A DNA stretch of 64,000 bases from Herbaspirillum sp. (lineage in GTDB: Bacteria > Pseudomonadota > Gammaproteobacteria > Burkholderiales > Burkholderiaceae_D). The position numbers and the translations under genes are program-made. Shown piece by piece: positions 1-7,426 of this stretch (its first letter is position 1; each line of letters starts with the position of its first letter). The notes under the pieces were generated by a model. The model was not told where the DNA came from. It was given only the letters and a program-made list of their open reading frames with translations, and did not search any database. The DNA lies in assembly GCF_017744395.1 (NCBI RefSeq), contig NZ_JAGIBI010000004.1:1-64000 (forward strand). Reading direction: 5' to 3'.

Positions 1-146
1 ATCCAGGTGCTTTCGATGTAGTCGCGGCTTTCCTTGAGCGCGGCGCGCGAGGAGTCCGCCAGCGCCACTTTGAGGTGCGGTGCGCGCGCCACATTGATGA
101 CTTGCTGCGCGGTCAGGTTGAAGCCGTCGATGGTGATGGTTTGCAT
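1..146 (-). CDS. Aromatic amino acid (histidine-type) ammonia-lyase, N-terminal fragment
   Basis: Only the first 48 codons are in the window; the gene runs off the left edge. The peptide begins MQTITIDGFNLTAQQVINVA and continues through a Ser/Arg-rich helix. This matches the start of the HAL/PAL/TAL family, which deaminates histidine, phenylalanine or tyrosine through an MIO cofactor. The MIO-forming Ala-Ser-Gly lies outside the window, so the substrate cannot be told. The gene lies on the same strand as puuD and starts 121 bp beyond the puuD stop, so it could be read from the puuD transcript. It may be hutH or a paralogue; the family call rests on a short N-terminal match. Confidence 0.6.
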   Translation of the reverse strand, partial: MQTITIDGFNLTAQQVINVARAPHLKVALADSSRAALKESRDYIESTW

Positions 147-267
147 GTCTTGTCCTTGCGGTCCGGACGCGGGCAAAGCCGCGCCATACCGGTAAAAGCG
201 ATAAAAGGTAGGAGAGTTGGAGACGCGCACCGCGGCGGGCGATGCACGTCAGGCGCAGCGGCAGTGT

Positions 268-1515
268 TTATTTCGCGCCGGCCTGGAACCACGCGGCGAT
301 TTCGGCGCGTTCCTCGTCGGTCATCTGGGTCATGTTGGCCAGCGGCATGTCCTTGGTCTGCACGGCGCGCTGGAACACCTTGGCGGCGTGCTGGTGGATC
401 AGCTCGGGCGTCTGCAGCAGCATGCCTGCCGGCGCGGTGGCGAAGCCGGCCTGGGTCGGTTTGTCGGAGTGGCAGCTGGCGCAGCGCTGAGTGATGATCG
501 CCTGGATCTTGGCGAAATCAGGCGCCGCCGGCGCCGCAGCAGCCGTACCCTCGGCGTTTTGTGTGGTCGCCGCTGCAGCCACCGGAGCGACCGGACGCGG
601 TGCGATCGCCACGGCTACCGCCAGCAGCAGGAACACGCCGGCGATCGGGTAACCTACCGAGACCTTGCCCTTGTGGCGCAGGTTGAAGAAGTGGCGGATC
701 AGCACGCCGGCCGCCATGATGGCCGCCAGCACCAGCCAGCTATACGCATGCGTATAAGTCATGGCGTAGTGGTTGCTGATCATGATGAACAGGATCGGCA
801 GCGTGAAGTAGTTGTTGTGCACGCTGCGCTGCTTGCCTTTGCGACCGTGGATCGGGTCGGGCGACTTGCCTTCCTTCATCGCTTCCACCAGCTTGCGCTG
901 GCCGGGGATGATCACCATCAGCACGTTGCCCACCATGATGGTGCCGATCATGGCGCCGACGTGGATGTAGGCGGCGCGGCCCGACAGCAGGTGCGTGAGC
1001 ATGTAGGCCACGGCCACGATGAAGACGAACATCACCAGGCCCAGCAGACCCTCCTTCTTGCCCAGCGGCGACTTGCACAGCAGGTCGTAGACGATCCAGC
1101 CGGCCACCAGGGTGCCGATGCCCACGCCCACCGCTTCCAGGCCGCTCAGGTTGGCGACCGACTTGTCGACCATCATGGCCGAGGCGTTGAAGTAATAGAC
1201 GATGAACAGCATGGCGATGCCGGTGATCCAGGTGGCGTACGCCTCCCACTTGAACCAGTGCAGTTCTTCCGGCAATTCGGCCGGCGCCACCAGGTATTTC
1301 TGCGGGTTGTAGAAACCGCCGCCGTGCACGGCCCACAATTCGCCCGACACGCCCTTCTTGGCCAGGTCGCTGCCCGGCTTGGGCGGACGGATCGAGTTAT
1401 CCAGCCAGACGAAATAGAACGAGGCGCCGATCCAGGCGATGCCTGTGATCAGGTGCAGCCAGCGCACCAGCAGGTTGGCCCATTCGATGCCGTACGATAC
1501 CAATAATGCTTCCAT
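268..1515 (-). CDS. puuD: Membrane-bound urate hydroxylase with C-terminal cytochrome c
   Basis: This 415-residue protein matches PuuD, which oxidises urate to 5-hydroxyisourate at the membrane and passes electrons to a cytochrome c instead of making hydrogen peroxide. It opens with a transmembrane helix containing WLHLITGIAWIGASFYFVW, followed by further hydrophobic helices to about residue 310 (urate oxidase N domain). An Ala/Pro linker leads to a cytochrome c domain with the haem motif CASCH at residues 345-349 and Met-rich candidate axial-ligand sequence near KDMPLANMTQM. Length and two-part layout are those expected for the full family. It is divergent from a LysR gene and upstream of an ammonia-lyase. 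Its presence fits the purine-degradation genes to the right; no soluble UOX or HpxO is seen here. Confidence 0.93.
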   Translation of the reverse strand: MEALLVSYGIEWANLLVRWLHLITGIAWIGASFYFVWLDNSIRPPKPGSDLAKKGVSGELWAVHGGGFYNPQKYLVAPAELPEELHWFKWEAYATWITGIAMLFIVYYFNASAMMVDKSVANLSGLEAVGVGIGTLVAGWIVYDLLCKSPLGKKEGLLGLVMFVFIVAVAYMLTHLLSGRAAYIHVGAMIGTIMVGNVLMVIIPGQRKLVEAMKEGKSPDPIHGRKGKQRSVHNNYFTLPILFIMISNHYAMTYTHAYSWLVLAAIMAAGVLIRHFFNLRHKGKVSVGYPIAGVFLLLAVAVAIAPRPVAPVAAAATTQNAEGTAAAAPAAPDFAKIQAIITQRCASCHSDKPTQAGFATAPAGMLLQTPELIHQHAAKVFQRAVQTKDMPLANMTQMTDEERAEIAAWFQAGAK

Positions 1516-2240
1516 GTCTTCCCCAGCTTAGGATTCCCGTCCGCCACCGCAGGCAACTCCGGACAGGCGAGGCATCGCCTCAGGTAAGGGCCGTCATGAA
1601 AGCTCGTCCGCCGGCTGCAGGATGGTTGACGCGGCGGCAAGATGCCGCACGGCAATGCAATTCTGAGTGGATGAGAGCTTCCTGCGGGGCTGGAGCTGAC
1701 TGGCGCGGCGGCTTGCCGCCCCGTGCCTGTTTGACGTCTCCTGCCGCCGCTGCCGCTACGACCCGATGGCTTTCATGCCATCTGTATCTGTTCTTGGTAC
1801 TTCCGCCCTATGCTTCGTACAATCGCACCTGGAATCGGGCAATTTCCGTGGCATAGACCGGTTGCACAGAAGATAAACGGCGCCGGACGGTCTAAACATG
1901 GCCGTCAACGTATATTTGACATACGCATGTCCATATACAAAAATGAGTCGTAATTGTGGGACGCTTGCGGTCGCGCGCAATTCACGACCAAATTCAAAAG
2001 GCCGCAGAGACCGGCCGGCGCGCGAAGGCGGAACAGATAAGAAGCGTGGCATGGTGTTTGCGTCCCGGCCGGCGTCCGATATCGCGCCGCCGGGAGGCCA
2101 CGACAACATGTGACGAAATAAACCAGGCGCTCGCGATTGCAGTCGCGGGCGCCGACAGAGTGAACGAAAAACCGTCACCTGCCCCTGTCCGTATTGGGCA
2201 ATAACCATGCCCCTTGAACGAAGAACCCGGAGACATCCAC
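1516..2240. other. Divergent intergenic region between puuD and the LysR gene
   Basis: About 725 bp without a convincing gene. Short open frames in it (for example minus-strand 1756-2208) have no recognisable protein features and no good ribosome-binding site. The region becomes AT-richer around 1890-1950, where a nested palindrome lies, and probably holds the promoters and regulator sites for the two divergent genes. Its length is more than a simple divergent promoter needs. Confidence 0.6.
1910..1938. promoter_or_regulatory. Nested inverted repeat, candidate regulator site
   Basis: Arms GTATAT (1910-1915) and ATATAC (1933-1938) enclose a second inverted repeat, GACAT-N4-ATGTC (1918-1931). 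The two centres differ by half a base pair. The site lies in the AT-rich part of the puuD/LysR intergenic region, about 300 bp before the LysR start. It is a plausible operator for the adjacent LysR protein or another purine-responsive regulator, but no experimental motif is matched. Confidence 0.4.
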
Positions 2241-3188
2241 ATGTCCAGGCTGCCAGACCATCTCGATATCCACCTCATCCGCATTCTGTACCTGCTGTTG
2301 TGCGAGAAAAACGTTTCACGCGTGGCGCTGAAACTGAACCAGCCGCAACCGTCGATCTCGGCCTCGCTGCGCAAGCTGCGCGAGCTGACTGGCGATCCGC
2401 TGCTGGTGCGCGGCGCGCGCGGCATGGTGCCGACCCAGCACGGCGAAAGCCTGTTGAAGCCGGCCAAGCGCATCCTGGACGAGACCGAGCGCCTGTTCGT
2501 GCCCAAGACCGCCTTCGTGCCGCAGGATGAGGAACGCACCTTCCACATCGCTGCGCCGGACTATATGAACACGCCCTTCTTCACCGAAGTGATCGCCCGG
2601 CTGCGGCGCGAGTCGCCCAGGAGCCGCATCGTGATCCACGCGCTCGGCCCCGAGACCGACTACGTGCGCCTGCTGTCGGACGGCGAGCTGGACCTGGTGA
2701 TCGCCAACTGGGACGAGCCGCCGCCGCACCTGCACCTGTCCAAGCTGTTCGACGATCCTATCGTCTGCCTGATGCGCGCCGACTGCGCCTACGCCAAGCG
2801 CACCGCGCGCGACGCGATGAGCATCGAGGATTACCTCTCGCTGCCGCATGCCGCCCCCTCGCAGATCCTGCCCGGCTACCACGGCACCATCGACACTTTC
2901 CTGGAAAAGCAGAACCTGCGCCGCAACGTGGTGGTGGAATCGGCGCATTTCCGCATGCTGCCCCACATGGTGGCGCATACCGACCTGGTGCTGACCGCCG
3001 GCCAGCAGTTCGCCAGCTACTACGAGAAGCTGCTGTCCCTGAAAAGCTATACGGTGCCGGTCAAGTTCCCGCCGCTGCGCTTCTACCAGTTGTGGCACGA
3101 GCGCGTGCACCAGGCCACCGAACACAAATGGCTGCGCGCCCAGATCAGCGCCGCGGCCAAGATGGTGACGGGCTCGGGGCATAGCTGA
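2241..3188 (+). CDS. LysR-family transcriptional regulator
   Basis: A 315-residue LysR protein. The N-terminal winged helix-turn-helix (about residues 5-65) includes the recognition segment QPQPSISASLRKLRELTGDP followed by LLVRGARGMVPTQHG. The rest is a LysR substrate-binding domain. The ATG at 2241 is preferred over an upstream in-frame TTG at 2214 because GGAG at 2229-2232 is well spaced and the family start MSRLPDHLDIHLIR fits. It diverges from puuD and precedes a uric acid/xanthine permease on the same strand, so it probably regulates urate uptake and oxidation. The inducer is unknown; urate or an early breakdown product is an inference from position. Confidence 0.85.
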   Translation: MSRLPDHLDIHLIRILYLLLCEKNVSRVALKLNQPQPSISASLRKLRELTGDPLLVRGARGMVPTQHGESLLKPAKRILDETERLFVPKTAFVPQDEERTFHIAAPDYMNTPFFTEVIARLRRESPRSRIVIHALGPETDYVRLLSDGELDLVIANWDEPPPHLHLSKLFDDPIVCLMRADCAYAKRTARDAMSIEDYLSLPHAAPSQILPGYHGTIDTFLEKQNLRRNVVVESAHFRMLPHMVAHTDLVLTAGQQFASYYEKLLSLKSYTVPVKFPPLRFYQLWHERVHQATEHKWLRAQISAAAKMVTGSGHS

Positions 3189-3217
3189 CATCCGCCCTGA
3201 ATCCTGGCGATAACGCC

Positions 3218-3274
3218 CGGCCGCATATATCCAAGGTCTGCAAAGCGGTATCTCCTACCTTATATATCCGGCCC
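3218..3274. repeat. Imperfect inverted repeat downstream of the LysR gene
   Basis: The arms are around CGGCCGCATATATCC (from 3218) and TATATATCCGGCC (to 3274), with AAGG and CCTT at the inner ends. The element is 30 bp past the LysR stop and about 170 bp before the permease. It lacks a T-run, so it is not a clear terminator; an operator for the permease is equally possible. Confidence 0.35.
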
Positions 3275-3444
3275 ATGGGATTGCATTAGTATCCCAGTCA
3301 CCAGGCCTGTATCCGCACAACAGAAACGGAACAAGGAACTGACCACGGAACCACATTTCAAGCGGCAAGGCACGCCTAACATGCTCTAGACAGGCGCGGT
3401 CACATGTCAGGTTCCGATACAAAAAACAAACCAGGAGACAGCCA

Positions 3445-4839
3445 ATGCAAGCCCCCAGCCATCCGGTGGATGAACGCCTACCCGTATTCAAACTGTTCGC
3501 ACTTGGCATGCAGCACGTGCTGGTGATGTACGCCGGCGCCATCGCCGTGCCGCTGATCATCGGCGGCGCACTGAATTTGCCCAAGTCCGAAATCGCCTAC
3601 CTGATCAGCGCCGACCTGTTCTGCTGCGGCCTGGTCACCATCATCCAGAGCGCCGGCATCTGGAAATTCGGCATCAGGATGCCGGTCATGATGGGCGTCA
3701 CCTTCGCCGCCGTCGGACCGATGGTGGCGATGGCCAACAACCCCTCGCTGACCATCCTGCACATCTACGGCGCGGTGATCGCTTCCGGCGTCTTCTGTAT
3801 CCTGGCTTCGCCCTACATGAGCAAGCTGATGCGCTACTTCCCGCCGGTGGTGACCGGCACCGTCATCACAGTGATCGGCGTCTCGCTCATGGGCGTGGGC
3901 ATCAACTGGGCGGCCGGCGGCCAGCCGGTCATCGGCAAGCTGGTGGACGGCGTGTTCGTCAAGATCCCCAACCCCGACTACGGCTCGCCGCTGTCGCTGT
4001 CGATCGCGGCCGTCGTGCTGGTCTCGATCCTGCTGATCACCAAATACACCAAGGGCTTCATCTCCAACATCTCGGTGCTGATGGGCATGGTGGTGGGCTT
4101 CGTGATCGCCTTCGCGCTGGGCAAGATCAGCTTCACCGGCCTGGACGCGGCCGAATGGTTCGCCATCATCAAGCCCTTCCACTACGGCCTGCCGCAGTTC
4201 GACATCGCTTCCATCATCAGCATGTGCCTGGTGATGATCGTGACCATGATCGAATCGACCGGCATGTTCATGGCCCTGGGCGACATCGTCGGCAAGAAGG
4301 TCGACGACAAGACGCTGGCGCGCGGCCTGCGCGTGGACGGCCTGGGCACTGTCATCGGCGGCATGTTCAACACCTTCCCCTACACCTCGTTCTCGCAGAA
4401 CGTCGGCCTGGTGGGCGTGACCGGCATCCGCAGCCGCTTCGTCTGCGTGGCCGCCGGCGTGATCCTGATCGCCTTCGGCCTGTTCCCCAAGATGGCGCAC
4501 GTGGCCGCCTCGATCCCGCAGTTCGTGCTGGGCGGCGCCGGCATCGTGATGTTCGGCATGGTGGCCGCGACCGGCATCAAGATCCTCTCCAAGGTCGATT
4601 TCCAGGCCAACCGCAACAACCTGTTCGTGGTCGCCATCAGCATCGGCGTGGGCATGATCCCCATCGTCGCCCCGACCTTCTTCGACAAGATGCCGCACTT
4701 CCTGGGCACCATCTTCCACAGCGGCATCCTGCTGGCCTCGGCGATGGCGGTGCTGCTGAACCTGTTCTTCAACGGCCGCGGCTCGGAAGAAGACGTGGCG
4801 CGCTACGCAGTGGCCGCTGCGCAAAGCTCGGACCACTGA
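3445..4839 (+). CDS. NCS2-family uric acid/xanthine permease
   Basis: A 464-residue membrane transporter of the nucleobase:cation symporter-2 family (UacT/XanP/XanQ group), which imports purines with protons. The first helix has the family motif GMQHVLVMYAGAIAVPL with its conserved His. A central helix carries the substrate-binding Glu in MIESTGMFMALGDIVGKK. The NCS2 signature Q-N-x-G-x4-T is present as QNVGLVGVTG. About 14 hydrophobic segments are visible, and the length is normal. AGGAGA at 3433-3438 is a good Shine-Dalgarno for the ATG. Position between puuD and the OHCU decarboxylase gene favours uric acid or xanthine as substrate, but sequence alone does not separate these. Confidence 0.9.
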   Translation: MQAPSHPVDERLPVFKLFALGMQHVLVMYAGAIAVPLIIGGALNLPKSEIAYLISADLFCCGLVTIIQSAGIWKFGIRMPVMMGVTFAAVGPMVAMANNPSLTILHIYGAVIASGVFCILASPYMSKLMRYFPPVVTGTVITVIGVSLMGVGINWAAGGQPVIGKLVDGVFVKIPNPDYGSPLSLSIAAVVLVSILLITKYTKGFISNISVLMGMVVGFVIAFALGKISFTGLDAAEWFAIIKPFHYGLPQFDIASIISMCLVMIVTMIESTGMFMALGDIVGKKVDDKTLARGLRVDGLGTVIGGMFNTFPYTSFSQNVGLVGVTGIRSRFVCVAAGVILIAFGLFPKMAHVAASIPQFVLGGAGIVMFGMVAATGIKILSKVDFQANRNNLFVVAISIGVGMIPIVAPTFFDKMPHFLGTIFHSGILLASAMAVLLNLFFNGRGSEEDVARYAVAAAQSSDH

Positions 4840-5089
4840 CGGCAAGCGCGGCGAAGAAGGACTTATATCCGCCGCGTGATAAGCGAAATCGCATAGGGGC
4901 CAGATGAAACCGCTGATGCGATCCGGACCAAGATGTTTTACAGTCTAGGCTGCGCCCCAAACCGCTTGCATGGCGGCTTGGGGCGAAATGCCGATGCAAC
5001 AAACAAGCGCAACAATCGCGGCCGACAATCTTGAACACCAGGTCGCGGCCGACCGCGCAATACCGCAACACCGAACAACCGAAGGGACC

Positions 5090-5106
5090 CGGAGGCAAAT
5101 CCTCCG
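5090..5106 (+). promoter_or_regulatory. Hairpin sequestering a GGAGG just before the uraD-allC start
   Basis: CGGAGG (5090-5095), loop CAAAT, CCTCCG (5101-5106): a perfect 6-bp stem. It contains the only strong Shine-Dalgarno-like GGAGG upstream of the ATG at 5117, which is otherwise poorly served. It could be a translational control hairpin or a coincidence. Confidence 0.4.
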
Positions 5107-5116
5107 CGGCAAGCAC

Positions 5117-6880
5117 ATGACGACGACACTGGAACAACTCAACACCGCCGAGGCTTCCGCCTTCATCGCCGCGCTGCACGGCATCTATGAGCATTCGCCT
5201 TGGATCCCCGAGCGCGCGGCCGTACAGCGCCCGTTCCGCAACCTCACCGCCCTGAAGCTGGCGCTGCAGAAGGTGGTCGCCGACGCCAGCCGCGCCGAGC
5301 AACTGGGCCTGATCCGCGCCCACCCGGAGTTGGCCGGCAAAGCCGCCATCGCCGGCGAACTGACCGCGGAATCGACCGGCGAACAGGCCAAGGCCGGACT
5401 CAACATGTGCTCGCCGGAAGAATTCGCCGCGCTGCAAAAGCTCAACGCCGACTACAACGCCAAGTTCGGCTTCCCCTTCATCCTGGCGGTCAAGGGCCCG
5501 ACCGGCGCCGGCCTGACGCGCCAGCAGATCATCGCCACCTTCACCCGCCGCCTGCGCAACCAGCCGGAAGACGAACTGCGCGAAGCGCTGCGCCAGATCG
5601 GCCGCATCGCCGAAATGCGCCTCAACGACCTGACCGGCCACAAACCGGCGCTGGGCGCCACCGTGATGCAATGGGCCGAAGAAATCGGCGCGATGTCGGA
5701 AGACGAAGGCGCGCTGACCTGCACCTACCTCACCGACACCCACCGCCGCACCGCCGACCAGATCGCGCAATGGATGCGCGAAGCCGGCATGCACGTGCAC
5801 ATCGACGCGGTCGGCAACGTGGTCGGCCGCTACCTCTCCACCGATCCGAAGGCCAAGACCCTGCTGACCGGCTCGCACTACGACACCGTGCGCAACGGCG
5901 GCAAGTACGACGGCCGCGAAGGCATCCTGCTGGCGATCGCCGCCGTCAAGCACCTGAACGAACGCGGCGAGACCCTGCCCTTCCACTTCGAAGTGATCGG
6001 CTTCTCGGAAGAAGAAGGCGTGCGCTTCAAGAGCACCTTCCTCGGCAGCAACGCCGTCATCGGCCAGTTCGACATGAACCTGCTGGAACTGCAAGACCGC
6101 GACGGCATCACCATGCGCGACGCCATCACCCAGGCCGGCCACGACGTCGCCGCCATCCCCAAGATCGCGCGCGACCCGTCCGACATCCTGGGCTACGTGG
6201 AAGTCCACATCGAACAAGGCCCGGTGCTGCTCAACCGCGACCTGCCGGTCGGCATCGTCACCTCGATCGCCGGCAGCTCGCGCTACCTGGTCGACCTGAA
6301 AGGCGTGGCCAGCCACGCCGGCACCACCCCGATGCACATGCGCAAGGACGCCGGCGCCGCCGCCGCCGAAATCATCCTCTACGTGGAACAGCGCTGCTCG
6401 CAAGACCAGCACGCCTCGCTGGTCGGCACGGTCGGCCAGCTGCAAGTCCCGCGCGGCTCGACCAACGTCATCCCCGGCGCCTGCCAGCTCTCGCTCGACA
6501 TCCGCGCCGCCCACGACGACGTACGCCTGGCCGCGGTCGCCGACATCCTGGCCAAGATCAACGAAATCTGCGAACGCCGCAGCGTCGACGCCAAGATCGA
6601 AGAAACCGTCTCCGCCCCCGCCGCCCCCTGCGCGCCATGGCTGATGCAACAGCTCGCCGCCGCCACCGAACGCGCCGGCATCACACCGTTCGAACTCGCC
6701 TCCGGCGCCGGGCACGACGCCATGGCGATTGCCCGGATGACCGACGTCTGCATGCTGTTTACCCGTTGCGGCAATGGCGGCATCAGCCACAACCCCTTGG
6801 AAACGATGACGGCGGACGATGCGGAAGTATCCGGGCAGATCCTGTTGGATTTCTTGCGTAGTTTCAAGGCGAAGGCTTGA
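5117..6880 (+). CDS. Bifunctional OHCU decarboxylase / allantoate amidohydrolase fusion
   Basis: A 587-residue two-domain enzyme. Residues 1 to about 168 form an OHCU decarboxylase (UraD), which makes S-allantoin; the catalytic His-Pro-Glu is at 69-71 (AHPELAG). From about residue 178 follows an M20-type metal amidohydrolase matching allantoate amidohydrolase (AllC), which yields ureidoglycine. Its metal-site motifs are GSHYDTVRNGGKYDG (about 252-266), FSEEEGVRF (about 296), HIEQGPVL (about 364) and GISHNPLE (about 555). The ATG at 5117 gives the usual UraD start (MTTTLEQLNTAEASAF); an in-frame ATG at 4970 would add 49 unlike residues. The two activities are not consecutive: allantoinase acts between them and is not encoded here. 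It lies downstream of the urate permease on the same strand. Confidence 0.9.
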   Translation: MTTTLEQLNTAEASAFIAALHGIYEHSPWIPERAAVQRPFRNLTALKLALQKVVADASRAEQLGLIRAHPELAGKAAIAGELTAESTGEQAKAGLNMCSPEEFAALQKLNADYNAKFGFPFILAVKGPTGAGLTRQQIIATFTRRLRNQPEDELREALRQIGRIAEMRLNDLTGHKPALGATVMQWAEEIGAMSEDEGALTCTYLTDTHRRTADQIAQWMREAGMHVHIDAVGNVVGRYLSTDPKAKTLLTGSHYDTVRNGGKYDGREGILLAIAAVKHLNERGETLPFHFEVIGFSEEEGVRFKSTFLGSNAVIGQFDMNLLELQDRDGITMRDAITQAGHDVAAIPKIARDPSDILGYVEVHIEQGPVLLNRDLPVGIVTSIAGSSRYLVDLKGVASHAGTTPMHMRKDAGAAAAEIILYVEQRCSQDQHASLVGTVGQLQVPRGSTNVIPGACQLSLDIRAAHDDVRLAAVADILAKINEICERRSVDAKIEETVSAPAAPCAPWLMQQLAAATERAGITPFELASGAGHDAMAIARMTDVCMLFTRCGNGGISHNPLETMTADDAEVSGQILLDFLRSFKAKA

Positions 6881-6900
6881 GCGGCATTGACGACGCTGGG

Positions 6901-6918
6901 TCCTGACTTTCGTCAGGA
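6901..6918. repeat. REP-like palindrome
   Basis: TCCTGAC, loop TTTC, GTCAGGA: a perfect 7-bp stem just after the uraD-allC stop. Almost the same sequence recurs at 15049-15066 next to hyi, so this is a dispersed intergenic element. Confidence 0.7.
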
Positions 6919-7017
6919 CGACGGAGAAAGCAAGATAGCGAGCCACTACACCGATGCCGCAGGCGAGAGAACGCACCGCAAGGCCGAAGGCGAGCCGGAC
7001 CACGAAGTCCGCTTCTG

Positions 7018-7129
7018 ACCAGCCGCTGGAATGAGGGGAAAAATGGATCAGAAAGGACGCCGGAGCGTAGCGACTTGCGGCCTTTCCCATTTTTCTCCTC
7101 ATTCCAGCGGGAACCCCGAAGGGGCTGGT
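7018..7129. repeat. Long near-perfect inverted repeat (cruciform-like)
   Basis: A 24-bp arm at 7023-7046 and its complement at 7087-7110 differ at one position (a G-U-compatible change). The loop contains a further pairing (GAAAGG with CCTTTC). Outside, ACCAGCC (7018-7024) pairs with GGCTGGT (7123-7129), with a CCCC-GAA-GGGG mini-hairpin inside that arm. The whole would fold into a branched structure. Confidence 0.8.
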
Positions 7130-7151
7130 TAGTAGCGGTCGCCTTCTTTTG

Positions 7152-7183
7152 CTTACTTTTCTTGGCGAGACAAGAAAAGTGAG
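7152..7183. repeat. Inverted repeat
   Basis: CTTACTTTTCTTG, 6-nt loop, CAAGAAAAGTGAG: 13-bp arms with one mismatch, flanked by TTTTG. It probably forms part of the same dispersed element as 7018-7129. Confidence 0.75.
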
Positions 7184-7277
7184 CGGCTGCCGGGCCGCCC
7201 CCGGCGCTCCGCTCCGACCGGAGAAAGAAAAGCGTAAAGCCAGTACATCTGCACGCAACAAGACCAGACTACCCAAC

Positions 7278-7312
7278 AGCAACAAGCAGCAAGCAATAAG
7301 CAATAAGCAACA
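7278..7312. repeat. Five 7-bp tandem repeats (AGCAAYA type)
   Basis: The units are AGCAACA, AGCAGCA, AGCAATA, AGCAATA, AGCAACA, directly head to tail. They lie about 115 bp before the 8-oxoguanine deaminase start, probably in its promoter or leader. A short tandem array can change copy number. Confidence 0.85.
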
Positions 7313-7426
7313 AAACAACAACCCACCCGACGCAGCGTTAATAGGGATAAAAAGGGACTCCACTGTCACCTGCGCCGACAAAAAACCACCCTCAACGAAT
7401 AAGGAACAACAAAAGGAGTCCCTCCC

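Larger units (their letters stand above)
6881..7426. other. Long intergenic region with composite palindromes and tandem repeats
   Basis: No gene is supported in this 546-bp gap. It holds, in order, a REP-like hairpin (6901-6918), a long cruciform-like element (7018-7129), a second hairpin (7152-7183) and five 7-bp tandem units (7278-7312). The last 100 bp are AC-rich and lead to a strong AAGGAG (7413-7418) for the next gene. A long antisense open frame across it is low-complexity and rejected. Confidence 0.7.

Noticed and set aside
1756-2208. 150-codon minus-strand frame between puuD and the LysR gene
   Set aside because: No recognisable features, rare-looking composition, and it runs through the AT-rich palindrome region.
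7278-7312. Possible CRISPR array
   Set aside because: Units are only 7 bp with no spacers and there are no cas genes.
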